A DNA stretch of 64,000 bases from Liolophura sinensis (GCF_032854445.1 NC_088298.1:2042160-2106159); one strand, 5' to 3'. Counted from the first letter of the stretch, positions 11,798-23,062 are shown. Notes: generated from the letters alone by a model not told the origin. A program made the numbers and translations.

Positions 11798-12847
11798 GCC
11801 CTTGAAAGTCGCAGAAATATCGAGAGATCTGAAATGAAATCGATGTTTTTCAGCTTTCAGTTTCGGTGAAGTTGTCTGTTGTATATAACTAGGACCAGGA
11901 TTTTAAAATTACTTCGTTATCATAAAAAAATTATGTTGATCGAGACCAAATAAATAATTAAACAAACAAATAAATGAAAAAATGAGATAAATTTTTAAAT
12001 AAAACAGATGAAGTACTTCCATCCTGTACAAATCATGAGGAGAGTATACGTTACGGTATTAATTACTATTGTTGATTCCAGGTTTACAGTAACGTCTGCT
12101 GTAAAGTATACAACATACGTGCCAAAGCTTGCTTAGCAAACAATACATTATTTCACAGTATTAATTGTTGCCTGGTGGCTGACTTAGAGTATAATTTAAC
12201 ACGTGCCAAATTGTACACGCCAAATCATATATTTTTCCAATGTATCAAATGATGGTGCACACGTTTTCTGTAAAGTACATCACGTATCTTTCCAAAACTC
12301 TTTCCAGAATCTCAAACTATTTCACACATAGGTACAAATCGGCTTACTTTCATATTCAAACACTGGTTAGTGTGCATGGCCTTATTAGTATACAACACGT
12401 GAATATTTTCGGTCTACTTCCAGTGGGTGGAACTGTAAATATGAGGAAAATGGAAATGTGAGAGAAAGTAGAGCAATTCAGATTAAACATTTGTGAAATA
12501 GCTAACCATTCACATTAATGTATTACAAGGTCTGGCGGAGCAAACAGATGGCTGAAGAATTTCCAATTGTCGTATGATGTGGATACACATTCGATATAAA
12601 TTGACGTAAATTTAATTTGGCTTAGCGTGGTTATAATGGGACAGCCATACATTACGGACTATGTAAGCGGACGTATATTAAACAGGATGATAATGAGTAT
12701 CTTGTCTTACTGCACATGCAATAACCTACTTTGTAAACTACTGATGGGACACTGATACCTTGTTCAGCTACTAATTTTTCTCTCGTAACCTTTCAGCAGG
12801 TTCAATATAATTTAACGACCACCAGTCTAACTGTGTCCCGGAGACAG
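11798..12847. other. Non-coding stretch, nothing recognised
   Basis: AT-rich with scattered stops; no motif or repeat unit identified. Confidence 0.45.
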
Positions 12848-12856
12848 AAATGAGAC

Positions 12857-13131
12857 GGGGCCTCCGTGGCTCAGTCGGTTAGCGCGCTAGCGCGGTGTAA
12901 TGACCCAGGAGCCTCTCACCAATGCGGTCGCTGTGAGTTTAAGTCCAGTGCAGAATGGCTTCCTCTCCGGCCGTAAGCGGGAAGGTCTGACAGCAACCTG
13001 CGGATGGTCGTGGGTTTCCCCCGGGCTGTGCCCGGTTTCCACCCACCATAATGTTGGCCGCCGTCGTATAAGTGAAATATTCTTGAGTACTGCGTAAAAC
13101 ACCAATCAAATAAATAAATAAATAAATAAAC
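12857..13131 (+). mobile_element. Full-length SINE-A with 9-bp target-site duplication
   Basis: The best reference copy. It has a tRNA-like head GTGGCTCAGTCGGTTAGCGC with A-box and GTGAGTTTAAGTCC B-box, a central core TGCGGATGGTCGTGGGTTTC, TGGCCGCCGTCGTATAAGTG, AAATATTCTTGAGTAC, and a (TAAA)n tail. AAATGAGAC at 12848-12856 is repeated at 13132-13140. The head is tRNA-derived and the core resembles MetaSINE-type elements as I remember them; a LINE partner supplies the enzymes. Confidence 0.92.
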
Positions 13132-13489
13132 AAATGAGACCACTTTCCTTCAGGAATTTCTTAAGTACACATAAGTTTAGTTACTCGATTTCCTCTATCG
13201 GTCGTCCAATCTAAATATCTTCTTCGGAATTCTTTTTTCAGATGCACATGGCAGAAGTGACAAAAAAACCAAAAAAAAAAAAACCGCGGCTAACATTTCT
13301 GATATTGGTAACATGGTAAAGTAGGTCTTATTTAGCGATAAAACAGTTCGAACTCTACACTCTCTTGTTTTTGGGATCATTTCTGAGTGAAAATAATGGA
13401 AAAAGCCCTTGATGACGATTTGATCTTTGTGTTAACGGAGAGAGATGATAAAAAAGGACCATGTATCAAGTCATTTTTACGACTGATTC

Positions 13490-13870
13490 ATTTGGTCAGC
13501 GTAAGGGGCTGTATATGCATCGTGTTGATATGATGATATATGAACAGTTGCGAGCAAAGTGCAGCTGACGTAAATACTTTGGTTAATAACTTATAAACTG
13601 GCATGGTAGGACTGTCATTTCACACATTCACTTAGAATATTCCGTGCATCTTCCCGTCATCAATGAAAACTTCTGCTTCTTTTTACATGCATCTGCTGCA
13701 ATTCCGTTCTTTATATATCTGTGCATGTATTTTTATTTTTTATTTCTTTGGCGGTTTGTGTTAATCGGTGTTTTGGAAATGGATTTTATGATTATTTACC
13801 TGGAATGCCTCCTTTTGTTGATGGCTGGTAAACAAATGTCTATTTTTAAACTTCATATTGTTTACTGTTT
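13490..13870 (+). repeat. Dispersed repeat family D, diverged copy
   Basis: TATGAACAGTTGCGAGCAAA, TTCCCGTCATCAATGAAAAC and GGTGTTTTGGAAATGGA align in order with 18040-18330. It is a member of the family that also forms the arms at 17930 and 21409. Confidence 0.55.
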
Positions 13871-15085
13871 CCCGTATACACGTGAGTTCAGAATATTGGT
13901 TTCAGGTAAACGGAGGGCACGAAATAAACCATCCCCCTTTAGGTAGATGAGAAAAATCCTGACTTAAATTCGCAGTCAAACCCTCTAGCGAGAGTTGGGT
14001 TCGAACGTTTATCCTCATTGGTCAGCGCAGTGTCTCTGTGAGTGTGAGATGTTTATCTCTTTTGTGTGGATTTTTGTAAGGCAAAGACATTTTCGTAGCT
14101 CAGATTTTAAATAATTTTAGCAGGGGTATGGCTGTTGAATAGCCTAATAGTGCTTAATTATCATAATATATCCCGTAAATGAAAACAAAAATGCTACCAG
14201 ACGAATCAAAACAAAAATGACCCCAACCCCGAAAAAAGATTTGTTTTGCAATAAATATGACGTCATTCGAGGCAATAAGGCCTGTGGACAACAAGGCTAT
14301 GGAGTTTATCATTATGAATTATGAATTAGCAAAACGTATTCTTACTGCACTTGTGGGCCATAATATAGACGCCTAACATATTGATGGACAGAGCATGCAT
14401 TGTTACTTGTCTCTGACGAAAAGCAAGTTATTAGGTAATGAGATTGACTGCATTTACTACTAGCTGAATATAGGTGACAATTTAAAAGGAACAATCTATA
14501 TGGCTGTGAGTTTCTGCAACAATACCTCACCCCCAATCCCACCCCACCCCCTCCTCCTCCTGCAGATTTCAGCTTGTCATAATGCCGTTATATACTATAT
14601 TTAATATTTCAGTCATGGGAAACTTCGGGCAGATTATTAACCACAATTATCATAGAATGTGCTCCTGCATGACCTTTGACATCTTTTGATAAACAGGAGC
14701 GGATTGACAGAGATGGTGCAACTGCATATTTTATGCACCCTTAAAGGTATTTTAATATATAGCAACTGTACTTTCATCAGTTTCCTTTCATCTCACATGA
14801 TATGGGATTTGCACTAAATTCAACTGTATTGAGGCGTGGGAAAAAGGACACATTTTGTGTGAACTCGAAAGAGCTCAAAGTGAACAGACAAATTGGGACA
14901 ATTTATATCCTACATTAAATATGCAGATCTTAATCATGGATGAAACTTGCTCTCGAACTTGATCTGAAGGATCACCTTATGAATCAGCTAGTTTGACGAA
15001 CATCTGACAATATTTCAAACAGTTATTCCACAAAAATCAGCGATAAATGAGTATCAAGGACATTGGTAAATAGACGACCAGAAAG
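13871..15085. other. Non-coding stretch, nothing recognised
   Basis: No coding or repeat structure that I can support. Confidence 0.45.
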
Positions 15086-15111
15086 ACAGACAGACAGACA
15101 GACAGTGAGAA

Positions 15112-15163
<52 letters not shown>

Positions 15164-15585
15164 TAACTGACGGATTGGCTGACTGATTGACTGACTGACT
15201 GACCCACAGACAGACTGGCAGGCAGACAGACATACAGGTAGGCAGATAGGCAGACAGACAGATAAACAGTAAGATAGGCAGAGTGACATGCAGAGTGGTA
15301 AACTGACAGGTAGGCAGACAGACAGACTGACTGACTGACTCACTCACAGGCAGACTGGCAGACAAACGGACAGACAGGCAAATAGGCAGACAGACAGACA
15401 GACTAACTGACTGACTGACTGACCGACTGACTGACTGACTGACTGGCTGACTGGCTGACTGGCTGACTCACAGGCAAACTGGCAGACAAACGGACAGACA
15501 GGCAGATAGGCAGAGTGACATGCAGACTGGCAGACTGGCAGACTGACAGATAGGCAGACTGATAGATAGGCAGATAGGTAGCCCT
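15086..15585. repeat. CAGA/CTGA microsatellite-minisatellite
   Basis: GACA and GACT tracts with a longer imperfect unit around CACAGGCAGACTGGCAGACA repeated at about 15340 and 15470. Apparent Cys/Ser/Val proteins on the minus strand are artefacts. Confidence 0.9.
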
Positions 15586-15775
15586 AATAACTGAACCAAA
15601 GTGATATCCATCGCTTTTCTTGATGTTTATAAAAATATACACCTAATTAAAATTTATTGCCTAGAGATGTAAACTATGAATATCTGCTGTTCGGTGTTCT
15701 TACACTCCAGCAGCACGTGCTAAAGTTGAGAAACGATTTCATAGTGCTCTGGGCCAGAGTTTAAAGAGTAGCAAC

Positions 15776-15840
15776 ACAGGCAATACCGACAACACCGACA
15801 ACACAGGCACCACCGACAACACAGGCAACACCGACAACAA
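15776..15840. repeat. Short tandem repeat (ACACCGACA / ACACAGGCA)
   Basis: Alternating ACACCGACA and ACACAGGCA motifs, about seven units. Confidence 0.8.
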
Positions 15841-16605
15841 TCAGACATGCATATAGATACATGCAGTGACGACATGCAGTCATCATTTTAACTGGTACAC
15901 AAGGGTTTTTTGAACACACTTATGGTTTCAGTAAAATTTTTGTATGGAGTTAATTTAATTGAATCCTAGTTTTTAATGCACTTATCTCGTGCAGACGTTT
16001 ATGCAAACTTAAATTTGATATCATTTGATTGTTGCTTAATTCCATAATTAATAATTGTTATCATCTGTACGACGGTGGAAACCAGAACGCTAGGGAATTA
16101 ACCACCAGTCACTGGCAAGTTACTGTCGAAATTACCTGCAAATAAATGTCAAAAACAGAGATGCAAACAATATATTGGTTTTAGACAGGTGGCCTCCAGT
16201 TGACGGGCAGATGAACATCGTCGAACGCATATTGTTAGCAAGGAATGAGTTCGTGGAATCTACAAATTATCTGCGTAAGGCCTGTTGAGAGAACTCAGAA
16301 AAATGGCTCCCAGTGTCAGACTCGCATAAACCCTTTAATGATATTAATATTTATGAGGTGGATTTTAACTGATTTCAAAGTTTATCAGATCTGTAATATC
16401 TGATAAAGAAAAAAACTATAATTAGCTGATAAACATATGTTCAAGGTGAGGGCACGGGGAACTCAGACGTGTCGGAAGTAACCAGACGGAACCTGCACTC
16501 CATGCAAATCAGGTTTATGAGTCACGTGGTCCCGAGATCCGTTATCAGCCTGCTTTCTCGACTTTGATCATTAAATAACCGAGGTGTAATTAACCCGATA
16601 TGAAA
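15841..16605. other. Non-coding stretch with a small hairpin
   Basis: TTTATCAGAT and ATCTGATAAA at 16381-16406 form a 10-bp stem. Nothing else recognised. Confidence 0.45.
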
Positions 16606-16769
16606 GGACGAACATGTATGAAGACAAAATCAGAAAATGTCCACATTGTAGACACCAAAGATGATAATAATATCCATAAAGCGCACATTAGAATTCAAAT
16701 GTTTGAACGCCTTTAACACTTTTCACAAAAACGTTAAAAAAATTAATGGAAGTGTATTTATGCATAATT

Positions 16770-16920
16770 TATTACTTTCTTTGATTGATGTTTTAAGTCG
16801 TACTCAAGAATATTTCACTTATACGACGGCGACCAGCCATATGGTGGGAAGTAACTGTGCAGAATGCAGGGGAAACCCACGACCATCCGCAGGTTGCTGT
16901 AAGACCTTCCCACGTATGGC
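16770..16920 (-). mobile_element. SINE-A copy, inner part of left arm
   Basis: CGTACTCAAGAATATTTCAC to CCATCCGCAGGTTGCTGTAA, minus orientation, no head. Confidence 0.75.
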
Positions 16921-17510
16921 TAACCGCCACGACCTAAGTATAAAGGTGGGTCATTGTCACAAAACCTTACCATTGATTATCAAAACCATGCAGTCGGTGT
17001 CTCCTTTAACTTCGATATACTTTTCTATGCAAAATATTTCTGATTTCGTTTCCAGAAATGTTTAATTGAAATGAAATGTCATCGAGTACTCCGAATATTA
17101 ACCCACAGAAACGTGATACTAATAAGTTTCTGAGAGTGACAGTAATATAGAACACATGAGCAACGCGTGACATTTCACGTGACCGGAACTAAGCGCGGAA
17201 AGCACTAAACTAAGCTGCTAAATTTGGATGACTCTAATGTTGCAGTAGAAAGGTGTATTTATAGATTTACAAAAGATGTTGTCATCTTTCAGTGGAGAAA
17301 TAAATATTTAGCCATCATTAATTTGATAATTAATGCTTTAATTAACTATGTGAGATAAGATTTGCTGATGTGTAGATTTATTGTGCTCTTCATATAGCCT
17401 GCGGTGGTTTTTGACGACGTATGCCTGTCTGTCAGAAAAGGTTATGTGTTGGATTTGGATGCAATTCTGAGCACAGGTTGGACTTGGCGTACGGATCAAT
17501 CCATGACATT

Positions 17511-17660
17511 TTGGGTACGTGGAAAGATTTGCCAGCAGCCTGTGGATGGTCGCGTGTTTACTCCGGATTCTGCCCAGTTACCTTCACCATAAGGCTGGCC
17601 GCCGTCGTATAAGCGAAATATTCTGAAGTGCAGCTAAAAACATCAATCAAAGAAAGTAAT
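17511..17660 (+). mobile_element. SINE-A copy, inner part of right arm
   Basis: GCCAGCAGCCTGTGGATGGT to GGCCGCCGTCGTATAAGCGA, plus orientation. Beyond its 3' end the sequence stays homologous to the flank of the left-arm copy. Confidence 0.75.
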
Positions 17661-17929
17661 AAAATTATTCATAAATATACTTCCATTAATATTTTTTAAC
17701 TTTTTGTGAAAAGAGTTAAAGGCGTTTAAAACAGTTGTAATTCTAGGTTGGGGTTTATGGATATCAGTATCATGAGCGGGGTCTACACTGTGAACATTTT
17801 CTGATCTCATATTTATAGATGTTCGCCCATAATTCTGGTATTTATTTAACATCTATAATGTTGAACACAACACGTGACAGTGTGAGACGTTAATACTTTT
17901 TAAGAATTTCGTTATGTGTGGGATTTCTC

Positions 17930-18366
17930 ATCGGTTAGGGTGTGTAACGCTCGTCATTTTCAAACTGTATCTAATACCACTTAACCTGGGGCTAGGGGCC
18001 GTAAAGGTAGCCATGCTAATTACATCAGCATGATGCCTTTATGAACAGTTGCAATTAAAGCGCGACTGAGATATTTGTTTAATTGTTATTTGACATGGAA
18101 CTCATTCACGGACTACGAATTTGAAATTTGATATGGATTTCATGCCTGGAATATCCACTGTCTGCCCGGCATCATTGAAAACTGATGAGCGCTTCTCTCT
18201 TGTGTGTTACCGGCTTTATTTCCTATTTGTATAATTTCTTACATACCTTTGTCTTTGGGAGTTAGTGTTAAACGTTGTTTTGGGAATGGACCTTGCGAGT
18301 ATCGACTTGGAACGCCCTTTACGGACTACGAATGGTATGTGAATGTCTTACTTGACGCTTATATTT
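17930..18366 (+). repeat. Left arm of 3.9-kb inverted-repeat structure (family D)
   Basis: Begins ATCGGTTAGGG and ends GACGCTTATATTT; near-identical to the reverse complement of 21409-21831 (shared CTGGGGCTAGGGGC, CATGCTAATTACATCAGCAT, TCTTTGGGAGTTAGTGTTAA). An open frame of 71 codons at 18204-18419 has no known motif and a mirror copy in the other arm. Confidence 0.88.
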
Positions 18367-18459
18367 CTAACATTATAAAAGCTTTCCTTTCTCCACCAAA
18401 GCCAGGATGTTGGATTTAGCAGGTGTTTACAAACAATAAAGCCGTTCAGTAGTTTCGTG

Positions 18460-18735
18460 AGGGCCACCGTGATCGGGGTTAGCGTGTCTGTACGGCGCAA
18501 TGGCCAAGGAGCTTCTCACCAATGCGGTCACTGTGAGTTCAAGCCAAGCTCATACGTGCTTCCTCTCCGGCTGTACGGGAGAATGTCTGCCAACAACCAA
18601 CGGATAGTCGTGGGTTTCCCAGGGTTCTGCCTGGTTTCCGCCCACCACAATGCTGGTATAAGTGAAATATTCTTGAGTACGACTGAAAGTACCATTCAAG
18701 TAAATGAATACATGAATGAAGTAAATACAAATCCC
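18460..18735 (+). mobile_element. SINE-A with degraded head
   Basis: GGCCACCGTGATCGGGGTTA head, GTGAGTTCAAGCC B-box region, core with a small deletion after CCACCACAATGCTGG, and a 3' end with AAATATTCTTGAGTAC. Lies between the arms of the large inverted repeat. Confidence 0.75.
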
Positions 18736-19128
18736 TTTGACAGGCTAAGGGAGATCACTCTAACGGGAAATCTTCCGAAGGCAATTCTTGGATATCGTTT
18801 TCAGTGAAACAGTACAAACTACAAATTTAATTATGAGGCTGTTTTAATTATTTAATTGGCTCATGGACTGAGATTCACTTGGACTTGATTGAAGTGGTTG
18901 AAGAGATTCCGGGAGTTGTTTGGTTGTTCGCCGAGGACAAAGACTTGTGTCTGTCCATCATTACTAAAGAATGTTTTTTGAAAACTGAAAGCTGATTCCT
19001 TCTCTTTACAGAACTTCGTTCTAATTTTTTATTTCATATACTTTCTTCGTTGTTTGTGTTAAAAGATGTTCCTTGTGGTGAAGCACTCATAAACGGATGG
19101 TTGTTTTGACTTCTAGAAAGCGAGAAGT

Positions 19129-19566
19129 TCGTTGTATATCGCTAGCTGCGTTGTAGATCGCTAGCTTCCTTGTAGATCACTAGCTCCGTTGTAGATCACT
19201 AGCTTCGTTGTAGATCACTACCTTCGTTGTAGATCATAATCTTCAATGTAGATCACTAGCTCCGTTGTAGATCACTACCTTCGTTGTAGATCATTAGCTT
19301 CGTTGTATATCACTAGCTTCGTTGTAGGTCACTAGCTCCATTGTATATCACTAGCTTCGTAGTAGATCACTAGCTCCGTTGTATATCACTAGCTTCGTTG
19401 TGTATCACTAGCTTCGTTGTAGATCACTAGCTCCGTTGTAGATCACTACCTTCGTTGTAGATCATTAGCTTCGTTGTATATCACTAGCTTCGTTGTAGAT
19501 CACTAGCTCCGTTGTGTATCACTAGCTTCGTTGTAGATCACTTGCTTCGTTGTAGATCACTAGCTT
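19129..19566. repeat. 19-bp minisatellite, about 23 units
   Basis: Unit TTCGTTGTAGATCACTAGC with substitutions (TCCG, TATATC, TACC) distributed in blocks, suggesting recent block duplication. Confidence 0.92.
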
Positions 19567-19926
19567 TCATCTAACAAAGAGTTCAAGGATGATCGATATA
19601 CACGATGCCTAACACGTAATAAACATTGACATAACTCGCTCAGCGTAAAATGAGCTAGGTCTTTGTGTGAAAATTAGAGCTCGCTCTTCTTGTAAAAATC
19701 TGTGCGTCTGGCAGATGGAAAGGTTCGTCAGTCCCTTGCCAAATGCTATTGGTTTAACTCAACACTCCGCTCTCCTCCACCCAAAAATCTTACCGCCGTC
19801 ACGTGAATAATATACTCTCGAAAACGGCGATAAACACAAATATATCAAACAATCGGTCGATCAATATCAAATGTAATCCACGTGACGCCAAAAATGTGAA
19901 GATCGGCCTATTATGTAATATAGAAT

Positions 19927-20055
19927 ACTACAGCATTGAGAGTAAAACCAGAGGAGCTACGCCAGTTTGACATCTGACAAATTCTGATCTTTTGTAGTTT
20001 TCCTCAGTTTATGATATTGTTTATTCTAACTGTTCATGTAAATGCTTAAATGTAG
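19927..20055 (-). repeat. Dispersed copy of the 81-bp-type family, inverted
   Basis: Reverse complement holds GCATTTACATGAACAGTTAG, GAATTTGTCAGATG and CTCTGGTTTTACTCTCAATG, matching 6741-6860 in order. Confidence 0.6.
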
Positions 20056-20504
20056 CAACTTACTCCACGCGCTCGCCCAGATGTACAGCTGGTGCGCCAG
20101 ACAGCTGCTATCACCTCCGCTCGTATAGGTCACACGAGCGCTTCTCTACTATTTATGTAGAAATTTCCTTAAGTTCAGACTGAAAAGCCATGTCGTCAAA
20201 CTTTCACCTGAAATAGTGACTTAACCTGTGCAGGTAGCTCAACCATCTGGGTAAAATATATATCAAAATATCAGTATAATTTGACCACAATTTTTTTTTA
20301 ATTGTACCTGATGGGAATGAGGTCATGGTGTCTATTCAACGTGGTTACGGGGTGGAGTATGTGAATGTCAAAATCTCCACCACTTTTTTGTACTCGAGCA
20401 AAATTCATATGTGTTTCAAATGAGTACATATTCACAATCAAAATCTAACATATGCCAACCTCTACATGCTCTGTGGTATTATCATCCAGTGTGTGCTCTG
20501 TCAG
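20056..20504. other. Non-coding stretch, nothing recognised
   Basis: No motif or repeat unit found. Confidence 0.45.
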
Positions 20505-20648
20505 TCATCGCTCTCCTGCCGTATATGTGGGAAGGTCATCCAGAAACTTGCGGATGGTCGGGCTCTTCGGGTGTCTTCCGGGCTCTGCCCGTTTTCCGCT
20601 CACACCACAATGCTGGCGGCTGCCGTATAAGTAAAATATTCTTGATCG
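20505..20648 (+). mobile_element. SINE-A core fragment
   Basis: GTGGGAAGGTCATCCAGAAA, TGCGGATGGTC and GGCGGCTGCCGTATAAGTAA, plus orientation; truncated at both ends. Confidence 0.7.
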
Positions 20649-20989
20649 ATAATGGGCTGGTGATTTCCTTCTTTGTCCAGTTTGGTGCTGGGTTGTAAAT
20701 GTTTTATATGGTATATTGCGCCGGAAGTCATCGCCTGAGTGAGCTACATGGGTATCCGCCGCTACTTGTAGGCCGTTACACTGACTAGATGCGTCATTGT
20801 TGACGAGAGGACCAGGCGCCGGCCGGATCAAAGGTCGCCGGACACTAAGGCCGCCCCCGGGGTATAAACCGTGGGAGCTGCAGGGGCGTCGGATCGCAGG
20901 GACTTGATGTAGATCTCGTTTGATCTCGTGGTTACCCGAAGCCAGCCGGACAGGACAGTAGCAAGCGTTTTATCAAAGCCGCTACCTAA
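20649..20989. other. GC-richer stretch upstream of gag remnant
   Basis: Noticeably richer in CG and CCGG than its surroundings, with open frames on the minus strand (20828-21034) that I cannot assign. It may be 5' sequence of the same retroelement. Confidence 0.3.
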
Positions 20990-21408
20990 GATGGAAGTGC
21001 CCCCTGGCGTGACTACATTGTTTATTTTGAGCACTGCACCACCCTAAAACGTTGAAGCTATATCCAGAAGGGACAATACCTGGCTGTATTCCTCTGTGGC
21101 TCCGCCCGGCAAGCACTGCCATGTCTGAATGCAATACCTGGCCAGTCAGATTTCAGTGTTCAGTGTTCTCAGAGATGTACATATCCCAGATGAAACCCAG
21201 ACGACGTCTGAGAGGTGAAGAGGTGACGTCTTCGTGGTCTGGGCCAGGCGTTAGTTAGGCTGAGTCAGATGGTTTACCTTGATGTTGGAGATGAACTTCA
21301 AGAAACCCTTGCTCGTGACCAGTTCTTGGATCGATAGGCGAAGATCTGCGATTCAAGACGTGGCAACATCGCAGCCTGTCAGAAGCTGCCCGTGTAGCCC
21401 TTGAGGTC
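20990..21408 (+). pseudogene. LTR-retrotransposon gag remnant (Ty3/gypsy-like)
   Basis: Plus-strand pieces in different frames follow the order of a retrotransposon Gag. These are DGSAPWRDYIVYFEHC (20990-21037) and, after a TGA, an A-rich stretch with LAVFLCGSARQALP. They are followed by RRRLRGEEV (about 21200), LSQMVYLDVGDELQET and LARDQFLD (21255-21325), and SLSEAARVALEV (21373-21408). Several frameshifts and stops break it, and no protease, RT or LTR follows. It stops exactly where the right arm of a large inverted repeat begins. Confidence 0.6.
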
Positions 21409-21831
21409 AAATATAAGCGTCATGTCCGACATTCGTATATCATTCGTAAAGGCCTTTCCAAGTCGATAATCGCAAGATCCATTTCCAAAACAACGTTTAA
21501 CACTAACTCCCAAAGACAAAGGTATGTAAGAAATTATACAAATAAGAAATAAAGCCGGTAACACACAAGTGGTCATCAGTTTTCAATGATGCCGGGCAGA
21601 CAATTAATATTCCAGGCATGAATTCCATATCAAAGTTCAAATTCGTAGTCCGTGAATGAGTTCCATGTCAAATAACAATTAAACAAGTATCTCAGTCGCG
21701 CTTTAATTGCAACTGTTCATAAAGGCATCATGCTGATGTAATTAGCATGGCTGCCTTTACAGCCCCTAGCCCCAGGTTAAACGGTATTAGATACAGTTTG
21801 AAAATGACGAGCGTTACAGACCCTAACCGAT
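21409..21831 (-). repeat. Right arm of 3.9-kb inverted-repeat structure (family D)
   Basis: Reverse complement of 17930-18366 with few differences. Its inner end meets the end of the gag remnant; its outer end reads CCCTAACCGAT. Confidence 0.88.
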
Positions 21832-21897
21832 CAGATTGTGATTCAAAAGTAACGGGAGATTACGTCTTTCCCGTTAATGTGTAAAGATCTCATGCGA

Positions 21898-22035
21898 CAA
21901 GAGGCGCCATCTATGATGTTACACGTGACATACAAGATAGACGGTTACACTCGGCAACCAGCGCCATCTATGTTGTTAAATACTATGTACGTGATAGATA
22001 TGTACATAGGGATAACAGCGCCGTCTATGTGGTTG
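21898..22035. repeat. Three spaced GCGCCATCTATG-type repeats
   Basis: GGCGCCATCTATGATGTT (21903), AGCGCCATCTATGTTGTT (21960) and AGCGCCGTCTATGTGGTT (22017) occur at 57-bp spacing with partly similar sequence between them. Confidence 0.7.
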
Positions 22036-22126
22036 ATCACAATGCAGATCGCCAGAGATTCTGAACGTTCTGTCCATACCTGCCAACGAGAGTGCTATAC
22101 TCGTTGTAAAATTTGGGAAACTTAGA

Positions 22127-22310
22127 ATGATGACAAACTAGTTTTTGAACTAACAACTTGTGACGCAGATTAAAGTCATCACAATTAACGCAAGATCTGA
22201 CAAATGCTACAAGACATTATGATGACAAACTAGTTTTTGAACTAGCAGCTTGTGACGCAGATTAAAGTCATCAGAATTAACGCAAAATCTGACAAATGCT
22301 ACAAGACATT
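22127..22310. repeat. 92-bp direct duplication
   Basis: Two units starting ATGATGACAAACTAGTTTTT at 22127 and 22219, differing at only a few positions. Confidence 0.92.
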
Positions 22311-22555
22311 ATGAGATATGGATACGCCATATGCAGGACTATATGCAGGTATATTGCTATCCAAATAAGGGTTAGGGTTAGAAAAACTTGCATAGAAAAG
22401 GAACATGTCAAGTAGGTCCTGGTTTGTATATATATATAGCCTCGATAGGTTATCACCGCAACGTCGGTGATAAATGTTCATTTTTTCTGGTATAGACCAG
22501 TCTTGTAATTTTCTGTTTTAAATCTGCTGCTGTTATACTTTGACTTTGAACAACT

Positions 22556-23062
22556 GCAGTCTCGGCTGCACCAAATACGCTTGCTCCAAATACGCCTACA
22601 TCAAATACGTCAGCACCAAATATGCCTGCTCCAAAAATGTCTACCCCAAATAAGCCTATATAAAATACGCATACACCAAATACGCCCACACCAAATACGC
22701 CTGCACCAAACTACGCCTGCTCCAAATACGCCTACATCAAACACGTCAGCACCAAATATGCCTGTTCCAAACACGTCTACACCAAATGAGCCGATATAAA
22801 ATACGCCTACACCAAATACGCCCACAACAAATACGCCTACACCAAATACGCTCATAACAAATACGCCTGCACCAAACTACGCCTGCTCCAAATACGTCAG
22901 CTTCAAATACACCTTATTCAAACATGCCTGCACCAAATAGTCCTATAAAAAATACGCCTGCACCAAATACTCCTATATAAAATACACTATACACCAAATA
23001 CGCCTGCACCAAATACTCCTTTATAAAACACACCTGCACCAAATACGCCTACAACAAATGAC
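22556..23062. repeat. 15-bp minisatellite, about 33 units
   Basis: Unit AAATACGCCTACACC with variants (CCTGCTCC, CATCAAATACGTCAG, CTATATAA). Because 15 is divisible by three, pentapeptide frames (VFGVG-like on the minus strand) stay open; no start, signal or splice context supports a protein. Confidence 0.92.

Larger units (their letters stand above)
16606..17827. repeat. Inverted repeat with SINE-A inside each arm
   Basis: Arms 16606-16920 and 17511-17827 are reverse complements, diverged but colinear. Landmarks are TCAGAAAATGTCCACATTGT (16632) against the reverse of 17793-17812, and AACGCCTTTAACACTTTTCA (16708) against 17701-17732. The inner ends of both arms are SINE-A cores. The spacer of about 590 bp is unrelated AT-rich DNA. 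Confidence 0.75.

Noticed and set aside
12857-12945. Functional tRNA gene
   Set aside because: A- and B-boxes are present but there is no proper cloverleaf, and the sequence continues into a SINE body with target duplication.
19129-19566. CRISPR-like array of 19-bp repeats
   Set aside because: Units are contiguous with no unique spacers, and the host is an animal genome.
20828-21034. 68-codon minus-strand frame as a gene
   Set aside because: No motif, and its 5' part overlaps the plus-strand gag remnant, so it is probably a shadow.
22366-22381. Interstitial telomeric repeat (GGGTTAGGGTTAG)
   Set aside because: Only two copies; chance or trivial.
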